A stretch of DNA of 8,458 nucleotides from assembly GCA_026196445.1 (NCBI GenBank), contig JAPHTE010000192.1:1-8458 (forward strand), written 5' to 3'. The position numbers and the translations under genes were made by a program. Source of the DNA: Lysobacterales bacterium. GTDB taxonomy: Bacteria > Pseudomonadota > Gammaproteobacteria > Xanthomonadales > SZUA-36. The notes beneath the pieces are model-generated. The model did not search any database and was not told the DNA's origin. It worked only from the letters and a program-made list of their open reading frames with translations. Shown piece by piece: positions 1-4,504 of this stretch. The stretch's first letter is position 1; every line of letters starts with the position of its first letter.

Positions 1-510
1 AGTGTCTGCAACGCGCTCGATTGCCTGGTGGTGCACCGGGACCTGTTGACCGAATTGCCGGCCTTGATGCGCCAACTCGGCGAGCAACATGCGGTGACCG
101 TATTTGCTGACGATGAGGCACACGATGCGCTCACGAAAGACTATGCGGCCGAACTGCAAATCGCACAGCCTGAACACTTCGGTACCGAGTTCCTGTCTCT
201 GAGGATGTCCATCAAGACCGTTGCAGGGCTCGAAGAAGCCCTTGAACACATCCAGCGTTACAGTTCCCGGCACTCCGAGGCCGTCATTGCCGAAGACCCG
301 CAGGTCATCGAGCAATTCCTGGAGCGGGTCGATGCAGCGGCTGTCTACGCCAATACTTCGACCGCGTTTACCGATGGCGGGCAGTTCGGCATGGGCGCAG
401 AGATCGGCATCAGCACCCAGAAACTGCACGCCCGCGGTCCGATGGCGTTGCCCGAACTGACCAGCTACAAGTGGATCGTCAGGGGCGAGGGTCAGGTCAG
501 GCCCAGATAA
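1..510 (+). CDS. proA: Glutamate-5-semialdehyde dehydrogenase (gamma-glutamyl phosphate reductase), C-terminal part
   Basis: The enzyme reduces gamma-glutamyl phosphate to glutamate-5-semialdehyde with NADPH, the second step of proline synthesis from glutamate, in the cytoplasm. The reading frame is open from base 1, so the gene begins before the window; about 169 residues are visible of a family length near 420. The fragment starts with SVCNALDCLVVHRD, matching the family's catalytic-cysteine segment (VCNALD), so the nucleophilic cysteine is the third visible residue. Further family hallmarks are AVYANTSTAFTDGGQFGMGAEIGIS and the terminal LTSYKWIV segment. The natural family end is present, so the 3' end is intact. 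The next gene starts 11 bases after the stop and could be co-transcribed. No proB is visible. The identification is firm; only the 5' part is missing. Confidence 0.95.
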   Translation, partial: SVCNALDCLVVHRDLLTELPALMRQLGEQHAVTVFADDEAHDALTKDYAAELQIAQPEHFGTEFLSLRMSIKTVAGLEEALEHIQRYSSRHSEAVIAEDPQVIEQFLERVDAAAVYANTSTAFTDGGQFGMGAEIGISTQKLHARGPMALPELTSYKWIVRGEGQVRPR

Positions 511-521
511 ATTATTCGTCA

Positions 522-1745
522 ATGACCCTACCCATTCCACCCTTCGAATACCTGGAGCGTTACCGCAACGAAGGCACCCGGACCTACAGCAGCCATGCGG
601 CTTACACCGAGGCTGAAAGTGCCTATCGGCCGGACAGCCCCCGGGAACGGTTCGAACTGCCGTTGTTTGAGTTTCCCCGGGACCAGATGCTGGTCTATAC
701 AGCCAATCCCCCTGCGGAACTGGCCGGGAGGTACCTGGCTGACAACAAGGTGATGTTCGCCATCCATCCCCAGGTGCTCAAATCCTGCCAACAGGATGGC
801 TATGTCCAACGGACTTTGGAGCTGTCCAAAAGATGCAAGACCATGTCCGTGGCGCCCAGTTCTTCCACCCGGACACTCTATGCCCTGGAACAACCGCCAC
901 TACACGCCGTCAAGGTTCATTTTCCTTTCAAGATTTCACGCTATGGCCGCAGGATGCGCCACGAAGTACTCGAACAGGCCATCAACGTCAGCCGGGAACT
1001 GGAAGCCGGCATCGGGCTACTGGACGAACATTTTGCTTTCTTGCGGGAAGTAATCGCCGTGTGCCATCCCGATCTCGATCCCGGTTCACCCCGCGGGGAG
1101 CATTGGGGCTACCTGGTGCGGGACATGCAGCCCTTTCCCATCGGTGAGGCCAATGCCCGCCTCATTCCAGGCTTCGCCCTTTACGGCCGGGATTTTTTTG
1201 ACTCCGGGATTCCTTTGTTGCTCCACGATTTGATTGGACGTGCCGATCCACTGACCTTTGTCCTGGACAATATCATGCTACCCATCGTCCGCCACTGGGT
1301 AGCCTGTTTTCGCCATTTCGGATACCTGATGGAACCACATGGCCAGAACGTGATTTTCGAAGTGGATCCAGCGGGAAAATTTTCACGCATCATCCATCGC
1401 GACTTGAGCGTGGGGATCGATGTGCGCCGGCGCCGGGACATCGGCCTGTCCAACCGGCGGCTCAACCGCTACAACCTCATGGATCAGGACAGGTTTCACA
1501 GTATCGTCTACGACCGCTTCATGGGCGGGCATTTTTTCGACCGGCTGGTACAGGCCTGCCTGGAGAACCATGACGGTCTTTCCAGGGAAGATTTCACCGG
1601 ACCCTGCCGGGAAGAATTTGCCAGGGCCTTTCCCGAACACAGGGAGTATTTCCCCAGAACGGTATGGTATTTCAGTGAAGAGCGGGATGAATTCAACAAG
1701 CCCCTATACCAGGATACCGGCGCGGCTCCCGAGTGGCGGCCTTAA
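522..1745 (+). CDS. Short IucA/IucC-superfamily protein (NIS siderophore synthetase-like)
   Basis: Family members are NTP-dependent, NRPS-independent siderophore synthetases that condense citrate or similar carboxylates with amines or alcohols. Motifs typical of the catalytic core, numbered from the ATG at 522, are IHPQ (81-84), the nucleotide-binding-like APSSSTRTL (111-119), KVHFPFKISRYGRRM (131-145), EPHGQN (271-276) and HRD (292-294). The protein has 407 residues, whereas classical members have roughly 580-620. The N-terminal region with the usual HPxxKxRxGF motif is absent, so only the ATP-binding and C-terminal portions are represented. ATG 522 was chosen because an in-frame ATG at 471 would overlap proA by 40 bases and add a low-complexity, non-family N-terminus. 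No strong ribosome-binding site is visible; a weak purine stretch lies about 20 bases upstream. There are no siderophore export, receptor or partner genes nearby, so the substrate is unknown. Superfamily membership is likely; activity as a siderophore synthetase is inference. Confidence 0.75.
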   Translation: MTLPIPPFEYLERYRNEGTRTYSSHAAYTEAESAYRPDSPRERFELPLFEFPRDQMLVYTANPPAELAGRYLADNKVMFAIHPQVLKSCQQDGYVQRTLELSKRCKTMSVAPSSSTRTLYALEQPPLHAVKVHFPFKISRYGRRMRHEVLEQAINVSRELEAGIGLLDEHFAFLREVIAVCHPDLDPGSPRGEHWGYLVRDMQPFPIGEANARLIPGFALYGRDFFDSGIPLLLHDLIGRADPLTFVLDNIMLPIVRHWVACFRHFGYLMEPHGQNVIFEVDPAGKFSRIIHRDLSVGIDVRRRRDIGLSNRRLNRYNLMDQDRFHSIVYDRFMGGHFFDRLVQACLENHDGLSREDFTGPCREEFARAFPEHREYFPRTVWYFSEERDEFNKPLYQDTGAAPEWRP

Positions 1746-1861
1746 CCGGTCACGGGGCCACTGATGCGTGCCCGTATCCGGCTCAGAGCCACCGGCGTCA
1801 CGCCCAGGTAGCGGGCCACGTCTTTCTGCCTGAGGCGTTCCACAAGACCCGGTGAACGTAC
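1742..1861 (-). pseudogene. Remnant of a Crp/Fnr-family regulator (C-terminal helix-turn-helix only)
   Basis: The minus strand encodes about 39 residues ending at a TAA at 1744-1742. They include LVERLRQKDVARYLGVTP followed by VALSRIRARI. This is the classic Crp/Fnr recognition-helix pattern (QKD-A-YLG-TP-LSRIR). Upstream the same frame stays open for a while but has no start codon, no effector-binding beta-roll and no resemblance to the family, so the N-terminal ~180 residues seem to have been lost or scrambled. The fragment converges on the IucA/IucC-like gene, and the two stop codons overlap (1742-1744 against 1743-1745). It is most likely a decayed gene whose 3' end survives. A frameshifted complete gene is excluded by the nearness of corA and its promoter. 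Confidence 0.6.
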
Positions 1862-1976
1862 CGGTACAGCAGAACAGCAAGCAGGACTTAACGCCCTGCA
1901 AAAAACTCCAATGGGAATCGAGGGAAATTTCGAGGTCTGATTTGATCATCGGGAAAGGTGGTTTTGAAAGTCCGGT

Positions 1977-2004
1977 TTGTCTCTCCTGGTGAATGGGTCA
2001 TAAT
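1977..2004 (+). promoter_or_regulatory. Candidate sigma-70 promoter of corA
   Basis: A TTGTCT -35-like hexamer (1977-1982) and a CATAAT -10 hexamer (1999-2004, 5 of 6 matches to TATAAT) are separated by 16 bases, upstream of corA. The predicted start near 2011 would give a leader of about 65 bases. The remaining DNA between the Crp/Fnr remnant and this site (1862-1976) shows no gene. Confidence 0.45.
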
Positions 2005-2075
2005 GAAGTAAGCACGCTTGGCATTCCGTTCTCACGGCTGTTGAACACATAACACTGAATCTGGGAGCACCGCTT

Positions 2076-3227
2076 ATGAGTCGAGGCACAAAACAAAATC
2101 GGCCCGGTGGCCATTATCGCGATATTGCTGATGCGCTGAACCCCAGCCACCATCTTAAGGTAATGGGCCGACTGGTACCGCGAATCACGAAAAAGGCGGG
2201 CTCGGCCCCGGGCACGATTGTTCACACCGGCGAACAAAAAGTCGAGCAGAGTCGCCTGTCCTTCCTTGATTACAACGCCGATGGGTTGCGCGAAAAGAAC
2301 ATGGCGGACATCAGTGAGTGCCTGCCGCTGAAGGACATGCCCACCGTTAGCTGGATTAATCTCGACGGACTCCATGATATCGCCACCCTGGAAAGCCTTG
2401 GCAAGCGTTTCGGCCTGCATGCCCTGGTCCTTGAAGATATTGCCTCGGTCAGCCAGCGCGCCAAGATCGAGGAATTCGACGACCATATTTATGTGGTCAT
2501 GCACATGCTGTTCTTCGACGAGACCAAGGATCGGGTTTTCAGCGAGCAACTCAGCCTGGTTGTAGGGGAAAACTTCGTACTGTCGTTCCAGGAACGTATC
2601 GGGGATGTGTTCGAGCCCGTGCGCGAACGCCTGCGGGCTGGCAAAGGCCGTATCCGCAGCCGGGGCCCGGATTACCTGGCCTACGCCCTGATCGACGCGG
2701 TGGTGGACAATTATTACGCGGTGCTGGAGAAAATCGGCGACCGCGTGGAGACCCTCGACGCAACCATCATGGAGAAGCCCACGGAGGATACCCTGCACCA
2801 GATCCACGTGCTGAAACGCGAGATGCTCGTCGTGCGCCGCTCCGTCTGGCCCGTGCGGGAGGTGGTGTCTTCCCTCTACCGCAGCGATCACGCCCTGGTG
2901 TCGGAAGAGACCAAGGTGTTTCTGCGCGACGTGTACGATCACGCTGTGCAGGTCCTCGATACGGTGGAAACGCTTCGCGACCTGACGGCGGGGCTGACTG
3001 ACCTCTACCTCTCCGCTGTAGGTCATCGCCAGAACGAGGTCATGAAAGTTTTGACAATCATGGCCAGTATTTTCATTCCCCTGACGTTTCTGGCCGGTAT
3101 TTATGGCATGAATTTCGAGAACATGCCGGAACTGTCCATTGCCTGGGCCTATCCCGCCCTGCTCGGTTTCATGGCGGTCATGGCCGGCCTCATGGCCTGG
3201 TATTTCCGCCGCCGTGGCTGGTGGTAA
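2076..3227 (+). CDS. corA: CorA-family magnesium/cobalt transport protein
   Basis: CorA forms a homopentameric inner-membrane channel that admits Mg2+ (also Co2+ and Ni2+) and is gated by cytoplasmic Mg2+. The protein has 383 residues: a long, charged cytoplasmic N-terminal domain (about 1-320) followed by two membrane helices (about 323-343 and 357-377). The signature YGMNF lies at 343-347, directly after the first helix, followed by ENMPEL in the periplasmic loop. The C-terminus ends with a basic RRRGWW tail, as expected for an inside-facing end. The N-terminal ~55 residues are basic and not obviously conserved. ATG 2076 is preceded by GGGAG at 2063-2067 with 8-base spacing, which supports the start. 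The gene stands alone with its own likely promoter. The two-helix GMN architecture makes the family assignment secure; ion preference is inferred from the family. Confidence 0.95.
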   Translation: MSRGTKQNRPGGHYRDIADALNPSHHLKVMGRLVPRITKKAGSAPGTIVHTGEQKVEQSRLSFLDYNADGLREKNMADISECLPLKDMPTVSWINLDGLHDIATLESLGKRFGLHALVLEDIASVSQRAKIEEFDDHIYVVMHMLFFDETKDRVFSEQLSLVVGENFVLSFQERIGDVFEPVRERLRAGKGRIRSRGPDYLAYALIDAVVDNYYAVLEKIGDRVETLDATIMEKPTEDTLHQIHVLKREMLVVRRSVWPVREVVSSLYRSDHALVSEETKVFLRDVYDHAVQVLDTVETLRDLTAGLTDLYLSAVGHRQNEVMKVLTIMASIFIPLTFLAGIYGMNFENMPELSIAWAYPALLGFMAVMAGLMAWYFRRRGWW

Positions 3228-3310
3228 GCTGCTCTGGATACAGTCAGAGCGGAAGTCCACCAGGAGCGGATCTGCCCTGAACACCTGGTGATCCAAATGT
3301 GCTGCAAGAT

Positions 3311-3341
3311 GCGCCGGGGCAGCCACGGCACCGGCGCTGCC
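3311..3341 (+). other. Nested GC-rich inverted repeats downstream of corA
   Basis: GCGCCGG (3311-3317) pairs with CCGGCGC (3331-3337), and GGCAGC (3318-3323) can alternatively pair with GCTGCC (3336-3341). A separate CACCAGG/CCTGGTG pair lies at 3258-3264 and 3284-3290. No T-tract follows, so this is not a canonical intrinsic terminator, though it could stabilise or attenuate the corA transcript end. Nothing else was recognised between 3228 and 3370. Confidence 0.3.
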
Positions 3342-3419
3342 ATGCGGGCCAAAAATTCCAAGGGCCCGGGTTTCTTTGCCACCTTTATTCTATCTATCTG
3401 TTTTTAAACATTAATATTG

Positions 3420-3440
3420 ATGTATATTTTTTATATACAT
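3420..3440. repeat. Perfect inverted repeat, 8-bp arms
   Basis: ATGTATAT (3420-3427) and ATATACAT (3433-3440) are exact reverse complements around a TTTTT spacer. The centre lies about 220 bases upstream of the predicted sigma-54 start near 3650, within the range of activator enhancer sites. It could be an operator or enhancer half of a pair with the next repeat. In a very AT-rich stretch a chance match is possible. Confidence 0.5.
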
Positions 3441-3444
3441 GCCT

Positions 3445-3470
3445 GTAAAAACGTAAGTGCATGTTTTTAC
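3445..3470. repeat. Perfect inverted repeat GTAAAAAC-N10-GTTTTTAC
   Basis: GTAAAAAC (3445-3452) and GTTTTTAC (3463-3470) are exact reverse complements separated by 10 bases, so the arm centres are 18 bp apart, somewhat under two helical turns, on one face of the helix only roughly. An overlapping pair, ACATGC (3437-3442) and GCATGT (3459-3464), links it to the preceding repeat. The centre is about 190 bases upstream of the predicted start of the response-regulator gene. A dimeric activator site is a reasonable reading; the protein is unknown. Confidence 0.5.
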
Positions 3471-3559
3471 TCGATATTATTGAATAGCTTGAATTTTTCG
3501 TATAAATTTTATAGACGTTCGCACCGCATTTGCCTTCCTTCAATATATTTCGTTACTTA

Positions 3560-3572
3560 TTTCAAGTTTTTA
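3560..3572 (+). promoter_or_regulatory. Possible IHF binding site
   Basis: TTTCAAGTTTTTA matches the WATCAA-N4-TTR consensus at 8 of 9 defined positions. It lies between the inverted repeats and the sigma-54 promoter, where IHF usually bends DNA to bring an enhancer-bound activator to the polymerase. AT-rich DNA yields such matches often, so this is tentative. Confidence 0.3.
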
Positions 3573-3622
3573 AATTACTGATTTATATATGTTTAATTTT
3601 ATTTTTCAAGTCACCCATGCTC

Positions 3623-3639
3623 CTGGCACTAAATTTGCA
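3623..3639 (+). promoter_or_regulatory. Sigma-54 (RpoN) -24/-12 promoter
   Basis: The sequence CTGGCACTAAATTTGCA matches the consensus YTGGCACG-N4-TTGCW at every position except G to T after CAC. The invariant GG (3625-3626) and GC (3637-3638) are separated by exactly 10 bases. The -12 element lies 50 bases before the ATG at 3689, predicting a start near 3650 and a leader of about 39 bases. Sigma-54 promoters need an ATP-hydrolysing activator bound upstream, which fits the AT-rich region with inverted repeats. Confidence 0.85.
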
Positions 3640-3688
3640 TTACATATAGTGCAAGAGGAAACATTACAGGAACACCAAGGAGCAAATC

Positions 3689-4417
3689 ATGAACACCAAA
3701 TCCCAAAAAGTACTGGTAATTGACGACGACACAATTGTAGGACGCAGCTTTGACCGGGTTCTGTCAGACAAGGGCTATGAGGTCACCACTGTACTGAGTG
3801 GCGAGGAAGCGCTGGCGACGATGAACGGATCTGAGTTTGACGTTGTTTTCACTGACATCAGAATGCCGGGAATGGACGGACTTGAAGTTACCGCCCGTAT
3901 CAAGGAACGCTGCCCCTGGACACCCGTGGTTGTCATTACGGGTCACGGCACCGAAGACACTGAATCCAGGGCTTCTGTGCTGGGCGCAAGCGGATTTGTC
4001 CACAAACCGCTGACACCGGAGATCATCGAAAGCATCACGCTGAAGGCCATCGGTGAAACCGAAGCCGCAAATGAAGTTGCAGATGCACCGGAAGCCGTCG
4101 TTGAAAGCAAGAAAGCGACCATTCCGGAAGCCCGTGAGCGGTCCGGATTTCTCGGCTTTGCCAAAGTCGTCGGGATGTTTGTCGGCGCACCGTTGATCGC
4201 ACTGGGCTACGTGCTTGCACTGCCCCTCATTGGTTTATACCAGATTGGCAAACTGGCATACGTGGCCTTTAAGAAGAGTCATCGCAATGCAGCAACCATG
4301 GTCAAGAACATCGGCTTGTTTTTTGCTTCACCGTTCATCGCCCTGGGATACGTCATCGCACTCCCGGTCGTTGGCCTGGTGATGTTCACGAAGCTGGCAA
4401 GGGAAGCCACCAAGTAA
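3689..4417 (+). CDS. Orphan response regulator: receiver domain plus duplicated hydrophobic C-terminal segment
   Basis: The 242-residue protein has a complete receiver domain (about 7-121): acidic cluster D12-D14, phosphoacceptor D56 in FTDIRMPGMDG, switch threonine T84, aromatic F103 and lysine K106 in the HKPL motif. An Ala/Glu-rich linker (about 122-150) follows. The C-terminal part is two tandem copies of a hydrophobic unit with core APLIALGYVLALP (167-179) and SPFIALGYVIALP (214-226), 47 residues apart, each followed by lysines or arginines. There is no DNA-binding, AAA+, GGDEF, EAL or HD-GYP domain. Each unit holds about 22 apolar residues with conserved Pro and Gly, so membrane insertion or membrane-associated oligomerisation is plausible. 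AAGGAG at 3677-3682 sits 6 bases before the ATG and fixes the start. A sigma-54 promoter precedes the gene and a strong terminator follows it, so it is monocistronic. No histidine kinase is adjacent. The receiver assignment is secure; the role of the C-terminus is unknown. Confidence 0.92.
   Translation: MNTKSQKVLVIDDDTIVGRSFDRVLSDKGYEVTTVLSGEEALATMNGSEFDVVFTDIRMPGMDGLEVTARIKERCPWTPVVVITGHGTEDTESRASVLGASGFVHKPLTPEIIESITLKAIGETEAANEVADAPEAVVESKKATIPEARERSGFLGFAKVVGMFVGAPLIALGYVLALPLIGLYQIGKLAYVAFKKSHRNAATMVKNIGLFFASPFIALGYVIALPVVGLVMFTKLAREATK
4172..4378 (+). repeat. Internal tandem duplication within the response-regulator gene
   Basis: Codons 162-183 (4172-4237) and 209-230 (4313-4378) encode aligned 22-residue hydrophobic cores with 14 identical residues: G, F, P, IALGYV, A, LP, GL. 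The period is 47 codons (141 bases). The third codon positions differ widely, so the duplication is old and the protein sequence has been kept by selection rather than by recent copying. Confidence 0.85.
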
Positions 4418-4443
4418 TATCGCACTGGATTATTGCTCCGCTC

Positions 4444-4472
4444 GGGGTTGGCCAAGGCCAACCCCTTTTTTT
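4444..4472 (+). terminator. Rho-independent terminator of the response-regulator gene
   Basis: GGGGTTGGCC (4444-4453) and GGCCAACCCC (4456-4465) form a perfect 10-bp inverted repeat with an AA centre; in RNA the innermost pairs would open to give a normal loop. Seven T residues (4466-4472) follow immediately. It lies 26 bases after the response-regulator stop. On the minus strand no U-tract follows the stem, so it is not an obvious terminator for the converging clpB. Confidence 0.93.
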
Positions 4473-4504
4473 ACGACCGGCTAAACCGGTTGTCCCATCA
4501 GGCA

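Larger units (their letters stand above)
3371..3622. other. AT-rich gene-free upstream region
   Basis: Composition changes abruptly here from GC-rich flanks to a stretch dominated by A and T, with many A/T runs likely to bend DNA. It holds the two inverted repeats at 3420-3440 and 3445-3470, an IHF-like site at 3560-3572, and three copies of the hexamer TTCAAG or its complement (3488-3493, 3561-3566, 3605-3610). No credible coding sequence was found. Its position directly before a sigma-54 promoter fits an enhancer-type regulatory region. Confidence 0.6.

Noticed and set aside
471..521. A 17-residue N-terminal extension of the IucA/IucC-like protein from an ATG inside proA.
   Set aside because: It overlaps conserved proA coding sequence, has low-complexity content and adds no family motif.
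1998..3326. A 442-codon minus-strand reading frame lying antisense to corA.
   Set aside because: corA is certain on the plus strand. The antisense product is rich in His and Gln with no family features, typical of a shadow frame in GC-rich DNA.
3420..3581. A 53-codon plus-strand reading frame beginning MYIFYIHACK in the AT-rich region.
   Set aside because: It has no ribosome-binding site, starts exactly at an inverted repeat, and its composition simply reflects AT-rich DNA.
4476..4490. A small ACCGG-CTAAA-CCGGT hairpin between the terminator and the clpB stop, considered as a clpB terminator.
   Set aside because: On the minus strand it is followed by an A-run rather than a U-run, so it is not a typical intrinsic terminator.
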